Shown: piece after piece, positions 1-8,523 of the stretch | How the letters are laid out: every line of letters starts with the position of its first letter | Numbering within the stretch: position 1 is the stretch's first letter | NCBI RefSeq assembly: GCF_000518665.1 | Contig: NZ_JAEA01000003.1 | Location: 291,036-355,035, forward strand | Length of the DNA: 64,000 nucleotides | Direction of reading: 5' to 3' | From: Microvirga flocculans ATCC BAA-817 | GTDB taxonomy: Bacteria > Pseudomonadota > Alphaproteobacteria > Rhizobiales > Beijerinckiaceae | Notes under the pieces: generated by a model | Databases searched by the model: none | The model's input: the letters and a program-made list of their open reading frames with translations, nothing else | Told to the model about the DNA's origin: nothing | Made by a program: the position numbers and the translations under genes

Positions 1-104
1 CGAAAGCGCACGACACGTCCGCCTGTTCCGGACATTTCGGCGGCCCAGTGTCTGAGATTGGGAGAAAAGGGCCTCGAACCTGCGAGGCAGAGCTGCCATG
101 GAGG

Positions 105-181
105 TGGTACAGCCGCCCCGGCTCGAACGGGGGACCCCCAGATCCACAATCTGGTGCTCTAACCAACTGAGCTACGGCTGC
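105..181 (-). tRNA. tRNA-His (GTG)
   Basis: Read on the minus strand this folds into a full 77-nt cloverleaf: a 7-bp acceptor stem, a D arm with AGTTGGTTA, an anticodon loop TTGTGGA (anticodon GTG), a T loop TTCGAGC and an encoded CCA. The acceptor stem begins G1:U72 with discriminator A73, and no G-1 is encoded. That is the odd acceptor end known for alphaproteobacterial tRNA-His, whose histidyl-tRNA synthetase does not need G-1. It supports the assignment to this class. Confidence 0.95.
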
Positions 182-253
182 ACGTGAGGGTGGGTGTAAT
201 CGCCCGGGCGAGCAATTTCAAGACCTGTTTCGCCACTCTGGCCCGGAAATGGG

Positions 254-277
254 AAAGGCGGGCTTCAGGGGCCCGCC
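254..277 (-). terminator. Rho-independent terminator after tctC
   Basis: On the minus strand, 26 bp past the tctC stop codon, there is a perfect 7-bp stem (GGCGGGC / GCCCGCC) with a 7-nt loop, followed by a short TTT run. It ends the tctBAC transcript before the tRNA-His gene on the same strand. Confidence 0.75.
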
Positions 278-303
278 GCACCGCATGGTCAAGGTTGGAC
301 GCG

Positions 304-1281
304 TTACTGCGCCGTGGCGCCGGCCGCCTTGAGGACCGGGGTCCAGCGGGCCACCTCGCTCTCCACGAGCTTCTGGAGGGCTTCGGGGGTCCGCTCGGAG
401 GCGCTCGGGATCACGCCGCCCAGCTCGAGCAGGCGCTTCTTGGTGTTCTCGTCGTCGAGGGACTTGCTGAGAGCGTCGCTGAGTTTCTTCACGACCTCCG
501 GCGGGGTGCCCTTGGGTGCGAATACCGCGTTCCAGGCGCTGACCTCGTAGCCGTCGAGGCCCGCTTCCTTGGTGGTCGGGACGTTCGGCAGGACCGGGGA
601 CCGCTCGGGTGTCGCGATAGCGAAGGCCTTGATGTTGCCACCCTGGATCTGCGGCGCCACGTTGACGATCTGGTCGGTCATGAAGTCGACCGTGTTGGCC
701 ATCAGGTCGTTGAGGGCCGGACCGGTGCCGCGATAGGTCACCATGGTGGGCTTCGCCTTGACCACGGAATTGAAGAAGATCCCGGTGGAATGCGACACGG
801 AGCCCACACCCGCATGGGCCATATTCACCTTCTCGCCGTTCGCCTTCAGGTATTCGAGGAAGCCCTTCAGGTCGTTGGCCGGGAAATCCTTCTTGGCCAC
901 GATCACGATCGGCGTTCCCGCAGCCATGCCGATGGGCGCGAAATCCTTGGTCGGATCGTATTTCAGGTTCGGATACAGGGCCGGGGCGGCGCCATGGGTG
1001 CCCATATGGCCCATCATGATGGTGTAGCCGTCCGGTTCGGACTGCGCGGCGCGGGTGATGCCCGTGGTGCCGCCGGCGCCGGCCACGTTCTCGATCACGA
1101 TCTGCTGGCCGAGGGTACGGCTCATGTGATCCGTCACGATGCGGGCAACCACGTCGGTCGGGCCGCCGGCCGCGAAGGGCACGATCATGGTGATCGGGCG
1201 CGTGGGGTAGCCTTGGGCCCAGGCCCCCGTTGCGGCGATGCCGGCAACGGCGGCGAGAGCCAGAGCGATTTTCTTCATCAA
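304..1281 (-). CDS. tctC: Tripartite tricarboxylate transporter substrate-binding protein (Bug/TctC family)
   Basis: A 325-residue periplasmic binding protein of the Bug/TctC family, which captures small carboxylates and delivers them to the TctAB membrane complex. A Sec signal peptide covers about residues 1-22, ending GAWA, and the mature protein starts QGYPTRPI. The family hallmarks follow: IVPFAAGGPTDVVARIV and the GAGGTTGI stretch that contacts the ligand carboxylate. Length is normal for the family. The start has a strong AGGGAGGA ribosome site. It is the last gene of the tctB-tctA-tctC operon, 57 bp after tctA, and a terminator follows. Bug proteins vary widely in ligand, so the substrate cannot be told from the sequence. 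Confidence 0.93.
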   Translation of the reverse strand: MMKKIALALAAVAGIAATGAWAQGYPTRPITMIVPFAAGGPTDVVARIVTDHMSRTLGQQIVIENVAGAGGTTGITRAAQSEPDGYTIMMGHMGTHGAAPALYPNLKYDPTKDFAPIGMAAGTPIVIVAKKDFPANDLKGFLEYLKANGEKVNMAHAGVGSVSHSTGIFFNSVVKAKPTMVTYRGTGPALNDLMANTVDFMTDQIVNVAPQIQGGNIKAFAIATPERSPVLPNVPTTKEAGLDGYEVSAWNAVFAPKGTPPEVVKKLSDALSKSLDDENTKKRLLELGGVIPSASERTPEALQKLVESEVARWTPVLKAAGATAQ

Positions 1282-1338
1282 TTCCTCCCTCAGGACAGTA
1301 ACGGCCTTACACTTGGGAAAGACCTCGGCGAAGGCAAG

Positions 1339-2841
1339 CTACTCGGTGAAGACCTCATCCCTTCCCTTGCGGATGGAAGGCAGGAGGGCGATCACGAGCA
1401 GGATGGCGGCGACGGCGAGTAGTCCGGCGCTGATGGGACGCTCGACGAAGGTCTCCAGCGAACCCCGCGAAAGGATCAGCGAACGGCGCAGATTTTCCTC
1501 CATCAGCTTGCCGAGCACGAAGCCCAAGAGCATCGGGGCGGGCTCGAAGCCGAACTTGATCAGCATGTAGCCCACCAGCCCGAACAGGGCGATGAACATG
1601 ACGTCGGTCGGGAGCGAGTTGATCGAGTAGATGCCGATGCAGCAGAACATCAGGATCGCCGGGAACAGCAGCCTGTACGGCACTTTCAGAAGCCGCACCC
1701 ACATGCCGACCAGCGGCAGGTTGATGACGAGCAGCATCAGGTTGCCCACCCACATCGAGGCGATCATGCCCCAGAACAGGGTCGGGTTCTTGGTCATCAC
1801 CTGCGGACCCGGGATGATGCCGTGGATCGTCATAGCGCCGACCATGAGCGCCATCACCGCATTCGGCGGAATGCCCAGCGTCAGCAGCGGAATGAAAGAG
1901 GTCTGCGCGCCGGCATTGTTGGCGCTCTCGGGCCCCGCCACGCCCTCGATGGCACCGCGGCCGAAGCGCCTGGGATCCTTGGCGAGCTTCTTCTCCAGCG
2001 TGTAGGACGCAAACGGCCCGAGCACCGCGCCGTTGCCGGGCAGAATCCCTAAGATCGCGCCGATCAACGTGCCGCGCAGCACCGGCTTGTAGGATTGCTT
2101 GAAGTCGTCCCTGTTCGGCAGCAGGCGGCCGATGGCCTGGCGCACCACGTCACGGTGCTCCGTATGGTCGAGATTGCGCATGATCTCGGCAATGCCGAAG
2201 ATGCCCATGGCCAGCACGGCGAAGTCGATGCCGTCGGACAGGAAGGAAAGCCCGAAGGTCATGCGCTCCTCGCCCGTCTCGAGATCGAGGCCGACCGTGG
2301 AGAGCAGGACGCCCGTCAGGATCATGGCCACGGCCTTGAGAATCGACCCGCGCGCCAGCACCACGGCGAAGACGAGGCCCATGACCATCAGCGAGAAATA
2401 TTCGGTCGGGCCGAAGATCAGCGCGAGGCCGGTGAGCGGCGCACCGAGCGCCGCGATGACGAGAGTCGCCACCGTGCCCGCAAAGAACGAGCCGATGGCG
2501 GCGATGCCGAGGGCCACGCCGGCGCGGCCCTGGCGGGCCATCTGGTGGCCGTCGAGAGCCGTGACGACGGAGGTCGCCTCGCCGGGGATGTTGACCAGGA
2601 TCGCCGTGGTCGAGCCGCCGTACTGGGCGCCGTAATAGATACCCGCCAGCATGATCAGCGCGCCGACGGGATCGAGCCCGAAAGTGATCGGCAGCAGCAT
2701 GGCGATGGTGGCGATGGGACCCACGCCCGGCAGAACGCCGATGAGGGTGCCGACAAGGCAGCCGAGAAAGGCGAGGCCCAGGTTCTGCAGGCTCAGCGCG
2801 ACGCCGAAGCCGAGGCTGAGGTTGGAAAGGAAATCCCCCAT
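1339..2841 (-). CDS. tctA: Tripartite tricarboxylate transporter, large permease subunit TctA
   Basis: A 500-residue, very hydrophobic protein with about 11-12 membrane segments, the large permease of a TTT system. It carries the family signatures GVLPGVGP near residue 40 and GILPGNGA near residue 265, plus the GGSTTAILVNIPGE segment (about residues 75-88). Glycine/proline loops of this kind shape the transport path. Its start codon overlaps the tctB stop by one base, so the two are translationally coupled, as is usual for this pair. TctA works with TctB in the inner membrane and takes substrate from the TctC protein encoded next. No tctDE two-component genes are seen nearby. Confidence 0.93.
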   Translation of the reverse strand: MGDFLSNLSLGFGVALSLQNLGLAFLGCLVGTLIGVLPGVGPIATIAMLLPITFGLDPVGALIMLAGIYYGAQYGGSTTAILVNIPGEATSVVTALDGHQMARQGRAGVALGIAAIGSFFAGTVATLVIAALGAPLTGLALIFGPTEYFSLMVMGLVFAVVLARGSILKAVAMILTGVLLSTVGLDLETGEERMTFGLSFLSDGIDFAVLAMGIFGIAEIMRNLDHTEHRDVVRQAIGRLLPNRDDFKQSYKPVLRGTLIGAILGILPGNGAVLGPFASYTLEKKLAKDPRRFGRGAIEGVAGPESANNAGAQTSFIPLLTLGIPPNAVMALMVGAMTIHGIIPGPQVMTKNPTLFWGMIASMWVGNLMLLVINLPLVGMWVRLLKVPYRLLFPAILMFCCIGIYSINSLPTDVMFIALFGLVGYMLIKFGFEPAPMLLGFVLGKLMEENLRRSLILSRGSLETFVERPISAGLLAVAAILLVIALLPSIRKGRDEVFTE

Positions 2842-3500
2842 CAGATCCTCCCGCTGCGATCGGCCGCATCGGTGGACGCGCGCCCCCGGGTGGCGACGAA
2901 CACCAGAACGGCCGCCACGGCCAGGATGGCGGCGCAGGCGCGCAGCACAGCCTTCTGGGACCAGCCCACAGGGAAGAGGCCTGTCAGCGCCTGGGGAAAG
3001 ACCGGGATCGGCAGGTTCAGGAGATCGCCGAACAGCACCATGCAGAAGGGGGTGAGACTGAGGCTGAGAATGACGAGGTCGCGCAGCCGCGCTTCGGGCG
3101 TGGCATAGCCGCCCAGAACGATGGCGAGGGGCCCCGAAACCAGAAGGCCGAGCCCCGGAATGGCGAAGGACCCGAAGGAGTAGCCGCGGATCGTGACCGT
3201 GAAGGCCAGGATGGCGAGGATGATGAAGAAGGGTCCGCGCAGGCTCCAGCGCTCCAGCAGTTCCCCCTCCTTGACGAAGGAGAAAACGAGAAGCGCGAGA
3301 CCCGACAGGCCGACCCCGACGGCCAGCCAGCGCGGCAGCATAGCCGGCCCCATGGCGTTCAGGGTGCCCTGATCGAGATCCCGCGTCAGCCAGAGGGCCA
3401 GGGCCGCGAGGGCGAGGAGGAGCAACCCTCCGGCAAGGTTCTGCGGAGCGCGGACAGAGCCGCGGCGCGGGGGCCCTGAGCCCTCGTGAGCAAGAGACAT
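2841..3500 (-). CDS. tctB: Tripartite tricarboxylate transporter, small subunit TctB
   Basis: A 219-residue inner-membrane protein with four predicted membrane segments (residues about 23-40, 55-75, 90-110 and 120-185 in a broken pair), the usual size and shape of TctB. Sequence in this family is poorly conserved, and the call rests largely on its place directly before tctA. I place the start at the ATG at 3500 because GGGAGG lies six bases upstream. A GTG two codons earlier would sit inside that ribosome site. It is the first gene of the operon, so the promoter should lie in the 3501-3700 region. Confidence 0.88.
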   Translation of the reverse strand: MSLAHEGSGPPRRGSVRAPQNLAGGLLLLALAALALWLTRDLDQGTLNAMGPAMLPRWLAVGVGLSGLALLVFSFVKEGELLERWSLRGPFFIILAILAFTVTIRGYSFGSFAIPGLGLLVSGPLAIVLGGYATPEARLRDLVILSLSLTPFCMVLFGDLLNLPIPVFPQALTGLFPVGWSQKAVLRACAAILAVAAVLVFVATRGRASTDAADRSGRI

Positions 3501-3806
3501 GAACACCTCCCGGAGACGCTGCCGCGCCTAAGGTTGCCGGAACCCGATTTGGCCCGAGGCCGGAGAACGGATCAAGCCACCGGTTCCCGGTTGGAAAAGC
3601 TTCTCAACAGAGCCTCCTGCAATGAACAGCCCTGCAACAAACGTCTATACGACTATCGGACAGAGTTGCGTGCTTAGCGAGAGACGACTTGATCCCTCGC
3701 CTCCACTTGTCTAGATGGAACGCTATTGCCAGGCCGGGCCCCTCTGGTCGCTCCCTAAGGAGCGGCGATGTCGGACTGGATGAAAACCAGGGTGGCCTGG
3801 GTTCGT
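3501..3806. other. Intergenic region between tctB and the terC leader
   Basis: There is no plausible gene here. It should hold the divergent promoters of tctBAC (minus) and terC (plus). Two direct copies of CCTGCAA lie at 3616-3622 and 3631-3637, a 15-bp period that could be a regulator site for tctBAC. A small perfect hairpin (CGCTCC, loop CTAA, GGAGCG) sits at 3749-3764 and may belong to the terC leader. No clear -35/-10 pair could be chosen. Confidence 0.45.
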
Positions 3807-3887
3807 TCAAAAAGACGGTTTTGCCTGCATTTCGGTCCCTGATCCGACGATTTGCGGACCGGGGCGATGGCAAATGCGTCTTTTTGA
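3807..3887 (+). ncRNA. Structured leader upstream of terC (candidate cis-regulatory RNA)
   Basis: Three nested inverted repeats make one long hairpin ending 43 bp before the TerC start codon. The outer pair is TCAAAAAGACG at 3807-3817 with CGTCTTTTTGA at 3877-3887 (11 perfect pairs). The middle pair is TTTGCC with GGCAAA, and the inner pair is CGGTCC with GGACCG. TerC-family genes are often controlled by RNA: the yybP-ykoY manganese riboswitch in many bacteria, and a separate computationally described terC motif in alphaproteobacteria. I do not see the conserved yybP-ykoY core, so the second is the better guess. The outer 3' arm contains a T run and could also act as a terminator. Confidence 0.6.
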
Positions 3888-3930
3888 GCGCTTCGCGTGT
3901 GCTGCCCGCACCCGACACACGAGGCATTGA

Positions 3931-4599
3931 ATGTTCGATATTTCCCAATTCTTCGGCCCCGAGGTCGTTGCCTTCCTCATGGTGGTCGGCATCGACCTGG
4001 CCCTGGCGGGCGACAACGCCATCGTCATCGGCCTGGCCGCCGCAGGCCTGCCGAAGGAACAGCGCAACAAGGCGATCCTTCTCGGCGTCCTCGCCGCCAC
4101 CGTCCTGCGCATCGTCTTTGCGCTGGTGACGACCCAGCTTCTTCAGATCGTCGGCCTTCTGCTTGCAGGCGGCATCCTTCTCCTGTGGGTCTGCTGGAAG
4201 ATGTGGCGCGAGCTGCGCACGAGCCACGACGAGGAAGCTGCCGCAGAAGAAGCGCTGGCCGATGAGGACATCAACAAGGACGGTACCATCGCGGGCGGCG
4301 CTCCGCGCAAGACCTTCGCCCAGGCGGCCTGGCAGATCGTCATCGCGGACGTGTCCATGTCCCTCGACAACGTGCTCGCCGTGGCGGGCGCGGCCATGGA
4401 GCATCCCTACATCCTGGCCTTCGGCCTTCTTCTGTCGATCGCCCTCATGGGCCTTGCAGCCTCGTTCATCGCGCGCCTGCTCCAGCGCTATCGCTGGATC
4501 GCCTATCTCGGCCTCGCGATCATTCTCTACGTGGCTCTCAAGATGATCTACGAGGGCTTCATCGAGGTATATCCGCTGGTGAACGGCGCCATCGGATAA
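3931..4599 (+). CDS. TerC-family integral membrane protein (YjbE type)
   Basis: A 222-residue membrane protein of the TerC superfamily, YjbE subgroup. It has about seven membrane segments in two repeated halves, each with the family acidic motif: GIDLALAGDNAIVIGLAA (about residues 23-40) and DVSMSLDNVLAVAGAAM (about residues 140-156). The intramembrane Asp/Asn pairs are the likely metal site. A charged loop (about residues 95-125, rich in Glu and Asp) separates the halves. Relatives are linked to manganese efflux or to loading metal onto exported proteins, and in other strains to tellurite resistance. The long leader hairpin just upstream suggests RNA-level control. No metal transporter neighbours are present. 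Confidence 0.9.
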   Translation: MFDISQFFGPEVVAFLMVVGIDLALAGDNAIVIGLAAAGLPKEQRNKAILLGVLAATVLRIVFALVTTQLLQIVGLLLAGGILLLWVCWKMWRELRTSHDEEAAAEEALADEDINKDGTIAGGAPRKTFAQAAWQIVIADVSMSLDNVLAVAGAAMEHPYILAFGLLLSIALMGLAASFIARLLQRYRWIAYLGLAIILYVALKMIYEGFIEVYPLVNGAIG

Positions 4600-4664
4600 G
4601 CTGGCGGCTTCGCACCCAATCGCGAATCTCCAATTGACGGCGGGGATGCGGGAAGGCAGAGAGC

Positions 4665-5375
4665 GTGACGCTCATGTCCCCCGCTCTCCGCCCTCATTTT
4701 TCCACGGCAGGCCTGCGCCAAGGCGCGCGCGCCGCTTTTCCCGCCTTTCCGGGCTTCATCATGTTCGCCCTGGCCTTCGGCACGGCGGCATCCCAGAAGG
4801 GCCTGTCGCTGGGCGAGACCCTCGGCCTCTCCGCCTTCGTCTATGCCGGCGCCTCGCAGATGGTGGGGCTCGAAATCTGGCAGAGTGCCTGGACGCCCTC
4901 CACGATCCTCACGATCATGACGGTCACCGCCGTCGTGAATGCGCGCATGATCCTTCTGGGCGCGACGCTGCAACCCTGGCTCAAGGATGAGCCTCTCGCC
5001 CGCACGGCGCTCAATCTCTTCCTCATCACCGAAGCGGGCTGGCTCGTCGGCACGCGCTATCACAGCGAAGGCGGCCGCGACGTCGGCGTGCTCCTGGGAT
5101 GCGGGCTCGTCCTCTGGGTCGTCTGGCTCGTCTCCACCTTCACGGGCTTCTTTGCCGGAGCCCTGGTCCCGGAGCCAAAGCGCTTCGGCCTCGACCTGGT
5201 GATGCCGATCTTCTTCGGGGTGATGCTCGTGCCGCTCTGGAAGGGTGCGAAGCCCGCGCTGCCCTGGCTCGTGGCGGGCCTCGTATCGCTGGTCGTCCAT
5301 GCCCTGGTGCCGGGCTATGTCTTCATCATCGCCGGCGCACTGGCGGGCGTGATCGCGGGAATGCTGATCGAATGA
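4665..5375 (+). CDS. azlC: AzlC-family branched-chain amino acid exporter, large subunit
   Basis: A 236-residue inner-membrane protein with six or seven membrane segments. The AzlC signature FPGFIMFALAFGTAA is near residue 28 and the conserved YAGASQ motif near residue 60. AzlC with small AzlD forms an exporter of branched-chain amino acids (YgaZH type). I use the GTG at 4665 because GGGAAGG lies about eight bases upstream; an ATG three codons later is the alternative. The stop overlaps the azlD start as ATGA, which means coupled translation. Confidence 0.9.
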   Translation: MTLMSPALRPHFSTAGLRQGARAAFPAFPGFIMFALAFGTAASQKGLSLGETLGLSAFVYAGASQMVGLEIWQSAWTPSTILTIMTVTAVVNARMILLGATLQPWLKDEPLARTALNLFLITEAGWLVGTRYHSEGGRDVGVLLGCGLVLWVVWLVSTFTGFFAGALVPEPKRFGLDLVMPIFFGVMLVPLWKGAKPALPWLVAGLVSLVVHALVPGYVFIIAGALAGVIAGMLIE

Positions 5376-5695
5376 GCATGACGGGCACCATCATCGCGAG
5401 CCCCTGGGGCGCGGTTCTCGCCATCGCCGCCATGATGCTGGCGACGTTCCTTTGCCGCATCGCGGGTGTCGTGGTGATGAGCCGCGTGCGCATCACGCCG
5501 CGCATCGAGCGCGGCCTGCGCGCCCTGCCCGGCTCCATCATCCTGGCGACGATCCTGCCCGTGGTGCTCGACAACGGCTGGCCCGCCATCATGGCCCTGA
5601 CGGCTGCCATCGTCGCCATGGCGGCGACGCGGATCGATATCGTCGGCCTTGCGGCGGGGCTAGGCACCCTCGCCGTCATTCGCGCTCTTGGGTGA
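5372..5695 (+). CDS. azlD: AzlD-family small exporter subunit
   Basis: A 107-residue protein with three or four membrane segments, the usual size of AzlD. It holds the LCRIAGVVVM and RALPGSIILATILPVV stretches typical of the family. It starts within the azlC stop codon (ATGA) and is the partner subunit of that exporter. The 3' end overlaps the last 36 bp of the convergent phosphatase gene on the other strand (5660-5695), an unusual antisense overlap of coding ends that leaves no room for a terminator between the two operons. Confidence 0.88.
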   Translation: MSMTGTIIASPWGAVLAIAAMMLATFLCRIAGVVVMSRVRITPRIERGLRALPGSIILATILPVVLDNGWPAIMALTAAIVAMAATRIDIVGLAAGLGTLAVIRALG

Positions 5696-6142
5696 ACTCT
5701 GCTTCAGCCGCAGGCGGATGCGGTACGCCAGCCCGTCGCGGATGTTGCGATAAGCGTCGAGCACCTGCTCGCGCGAGCCCTGCGTGATCGTCGGATCGGG
5801 GGTCGGCCAGTATTCCACCTCGGCTGCGATGGTGCGCGTCAGTTCGAGCGCCGCGTGATGCGCCTCGGGCGAAAGGGAGATGATGAGGTCGAAGTTGAGC
5901 CCTTCCCACTCCTCCAGCTCTTCGAGCGTGCGCGGCTTGTGCCTGGAGGCATCGATGCCGATCTCGGACAGGATCGCCGCCATGAAGCCGTCCGGCTCGC
6001 CCTTGCGGACGCCGGCGGACTGCACGTAGATCGACTTGCCGAAGTAATGGCGCGCAATGGCCTCGGCCATGGGCGAGCGCACCGCATTCATCGCGCAGAC
6101 GAACAGCACGGAGTGGATCCGTTTCGAGCGCGGCTCGTCCAA
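5660..6142 (-). CDS. Low-molecular-weight protein tyrosine phosphatase / arsenate-reductase-like protein
   Basis: A 160-residue cytoplasmic protein with the phosphatase P-loop VCAMNAVRS, catalytic Cys16 and Arg22 (CX5R), and a general-acid region PTPDPT near residue 118. These mark the LMW-PTP fold, shared by tyrosine phosphatases and thioredoxin-type arsenate reductases. I see no ArsC cysteine pair in the C-terminal third, so phosphatase is more likely. It is the last gene of the DUF2948 - hisD - UPF0262 run, starting 3 bp after UPF0262 ends, a linkage common in rhizobia. The substrate is unknown. Confidence 0.87.
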   Translation of the reverse strand: MDEPRSKRIHSVLFVCAMNAVRSPMAEAIARHYFGKSIYVQSAGVRKGEPDGFMAAILSEIGIDASRHKPRTLEELEEWEGLNFDLIISLSPEAHHAALELTRTIAAEVEYWPTPDPTITQGSREQVLDAYRNIRDGLAYRIRLRLKQSSPKSANDGEGA

Positions 6143-6145
6143 CCG

Positions 6146-6631
6146 TCAGCCCTTCCAGTGAAGCGCGAAGATCAGCGTGAAAATGCGCCGCGCCGTATCG
6201 AAGTCCAGGACGATCTTGCCTTCCAGGCGCTTCATCAGGAGTTCGGCCGCCTCGTTGTGCAATCCGCGCCGGCCCATGTCTATGGCCTCGATCTGCGCGG
6301 GCGAGGCGGAGCGGATCGCCTGATAATAGCTGTCGCAGATCAGCTCGTAGTCGCGAATGGCCTTGCGGAACGGCGTGAGCGAGAGATGGTGGGAAACGAG
6401 ATGCGCGCCGTCCTGCGCGCGCACCTCGAAGCAGAGTTTCTTCTCGATCAGCGAGATGCGCAAGCCATAGGGCCCGCCCTCGTAGTTCGGCAGGGCGAAG
6501 GTGTTCTCTTCGAGAATGTCGTAGATGGCGATCGCCCGCTCATGCTCCTGATCGGGATTGCCGCGCCCGATCGAAGCCTCGTCGAGGGTGACGGCGACCA
6601 GCCGGCATCGCTCTTTCGCTGCGTTCGCCAT
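6146..6631 (-). CDS. UPF0262 family protein
   Basis: A 161-residue cytoplasmic protein with no membrane segment. It matches the uncharacterised UPF0262 family by its placement after hisD and by the conserved core [20 protein letters not shown] (about residues 85-104), the repeated charged helices and the ending [10 protein letters not shown]. This family is found in alphaproteobacteria next to hisD and the phosphatase, and its function is not known. It starts 16 bp after the hisD stop and ends 3 bp before the phosphatase start, so all are probably on one message. Confidence 0.87.
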   Translation of the reverse strand: MANAAKERCRLVAVTLDEASIGRGNPDQEHERAIAIYDILEENTFALPNYEGGPYGLRISLIEKKLCFEVRAQDGAHLVSHHLSLTPFRKAIRDYELICDSYYQAIRSASPAQIEAIDMGRRGLHNEAAELLMKRLEGKIVLDFDTARRIFTLIFALHWKG

Positions 6632-6647
6632 CCCCCCTCCGCTCGCC

Positions 6648-7940
6648 TCACAGGTTCAGGCGGATCGCAACCGACCGCGCGTGACCTTCCAACCCCTCGG
6701 ATTGCCCAAGGGCGATGGCTGCGGGGCCGAGCTTGCGCAGGGCTTCCGCACTGCACTTCAGGATCGAGCTTCGCTTCATGAAGTCAAGCACACCGAGTCC
6801 GGAGGAGAACCGGGCCGAGCGGGCGGTGGGCAGGATATGGTTCGGGCCGCCGACATAATCGCCGATGGCTTCGGGCGTGTGGCTGCCGAGAAAAATCGAG
6901 CCCGCATTGCGGACCTTGGCCGCGAGCTCCTCGGCGTTCTCCGTCTCGATCTCGAGATGCTCGGGCGCCAGCCGGTCCACCAGGGGAATGGCGTTCTCCA
7001 GCCTGTCGATAAGGATGATCGCCCCGTAATCGCGCCAGCTCGCCCCGGCGATCTCCGCCTTCGGCAGGGTCGTGAGCTGGCGTTCGACGGCCTTTTCCAC
7101 CGCGTCGGCCAGCTCAGGGCTGTCCGTGATGAGGATGGATTGCGCGGCCGTGTCGTGCTCGGCCTGCGCCAGCAGATCGGCGGCGATCCAGTCGGGATTG
7201 CCGTGGGCATCGGCAAGGATGAGAACCTCCGAGGGACCCGCGATCATGTCGATGCCGACCTGGCCGAAAACGCGGCGCTTGGCGGCCGCCACATAGGCGT
7301 TGCCGGGCCCCATGATCTTGGCGACGGGCTTGACGGTCTCGGTGCCGTAGGCCAGCGCGGCGATGGCCTGCGCGCCGCCGATGCGGAACACCTCGTCGAC
7401 GCCGGCGAGCCGGGCGGCCGCGAGCACGAGCGGGTTCGTCTCTCCCCGCGGTGTCGGCACCACCATGGCGATGCGCGGAACGCCCGCGACCTTCGCCGGA
7501 ACGGCGTTCATCAGAACGGAGGAGGGATAGCTGGCGAGGCCGCCCGGAACGTAGAGCCCGACGGATTCGATGGCCGTCCAGCGCCAGCCCAGCGTGACGC
7601 CGGCGGCATCCGTGGTCATGTAGTCCTGCGGACGCTGCGCACCGTGATAAGCCTCGATGCGCTCCTTCGCCAGGGCCAGGGCCTCCAGCGCCTCCTTCGA
7701 GCATTGGGACTCCGCGGCGGCGATCTCGGCCTCCGAAACGCGCAGGGTCTCCGGCTGCAGGGCGAGCCCGTCGAATCGGTAGGTGAAGTCGATCAGGGCC
7801 TCGTCGCCCCGCGCCACCACATCCTCGATGATGGCGCGCACCGCCTGGTCCACATCCTCCGACACCTCGCGCTTGGCGGCGAGCAGTGCGGCGAAAGCCT
7901 GCGGGAAGGAAGCGTCCCGCGTGTCGAGCCTCTGCGCCAT
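6648..7940 (-). CDS. hisD: Histidinol dehydrogenase
   Basis: A 430-residue zinc enzyme that performs the last two steps of histidine synthesis, oxidising L-histidinol through histidinal to L-histidine with 2 NAD+. The motifs are clear: the NAD-binding segment [21 protein letters not shown], the zinc and active-site region DLLAQAEHD, and [10 protein letters not shown] toward the C-terminus. Length is normal. The ATG abuts the DUF2948 stop codon without a gap, so translation is coupled. The other his genes are not in this window, as is usual in alphaproteobacteria where hisD sits apart with murA. Confidence 0.97.
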   Translation of the reverse strand: MAQRLDTRDASFPQAFAALLAAKREVSEDVDQAVRAIIEDVVARGDEALIDFTYRFDGLALQPETLRVSEAEIAAAESQCSKEALEALALAKERIEAYHGAQRPQDYMTTDAAGVTLGWRWTAIESVGLYVPGGLASYPSSVLMNAVPAKVAGVPRIAMVVPTPRGETNPLVLAAARLAGVDEVFRIGGAQAIAALAYGTETVKPVAKIMGPGNAYVAAAKRRVFGQVGIDMIAGPSEVLILADAHGNPDWIAADLLAQAEHDTAAQSILITDSPELADAVEKAVERQLTTLPKAEIAGASWRDYGAIILIDRLENAIPLVDRLAPEHLEIETENAEELAAKVRNAGSIFLGSHTPEAIGDYVGGPNHILPTARSARFSSGLGVLDFMKRSSILKCSAEALRKLGPAAIALGQSEGLEGHARSVAIRLNL

Positions 7941-8381
7941 TTACGGGCGCTCCGCCGTTTGCAGCCGGTCGTCGTGGGAGGGACGGCTTTCGGCGGCCCA
8001 GACAGGGCCTGTATCTTTCATCTGCATTTCGATGCACTCCAGGTCCACCTGGATGGCTCCGCCATCGGCAAAGATCAAGGTGGCCGTGCCAGACGGAGCG
8101 TTCCGTTCCTCGAAGGCGATGGCAAGAAGGTTAAGAACCGCGTCCTTGTTGGTCTGGTCGATCCCGCGGACGCGCACGCCCGTGACGTTCTCGAAATGCA
8201 TGCAGGTCAGCCGCCGTTGAGGGGTGGCCGCCTCCCAGTCGAAGCGGCGGACCTGGACGGCGAAGCGCCTCTCCTTGGGCAGATAGGCGATGTCGCCGAC
8301 CCGCAGGAGCGAATCCTGCAGGTGGGCGGATATGACGGAAAGGTCTTCAGGGTCGAACGCGACAAGTCTCAGGAGATCCAT
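7941..8381 (-). CDS. DUF2948 family protein
   Basis: A 146-residue soluble protein. It is recognised by the N-terminal MDLLRLVAFDPEDLSVISAH, the central LPKERRFAVQVRRFDWE, and the place between murA and hisD where DUF2948 is found in rhizobial genomes. The ending includes FADGGAIQVDLECIEMQMKD. No catalytic motif can be seen and the function is unknown. It is the first gene of the minus-strand unit running through hisD to the phosphatase, because a terminator closes the murA transcript just upstream. Confidence 0.85.
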   Translation of the reverse strand: MDLLRLVAFDPEDLSVISAHLQDSLLRVGDIAYLPKERRFAVQVRRFDWEAATPQRRLTCMHFENVTGVRVRGIDQTNKDAVLNLLAIAFEERNAPSGTATLIFADGGAIQVDLECIEMQMKDTGPVWAAESRPSHDDRLQTAERP

Positions 8382-8486
8382 GGCCCACCAACCTGTTACT
8401 GAACTTTAATGTTTAGGTAGAGAGCCGTCTGCCCCGGCGCAACCTTCCGGCCGCACCGTCTGCGGCCTTGGAGCGGCGCGAGACAG

Positions 8487-8512
8487 AAAAAAGGCCGGCT
8501 GTGTTGCCGGCC
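8487..8512 (-). terminator. Rho-independent terminator after murA
   Basis: On the minus strand, 11 bp after the murA stop, there is a perfect 7-bp stem GGCCGGC / GCCGGCC with a 6-nt loop, followed directly by six T residues. It separates murA from the DUF2948-hisD unit. Confidence 0.92.
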
Positions 8513-8523
8513 TCATGTGCGCT

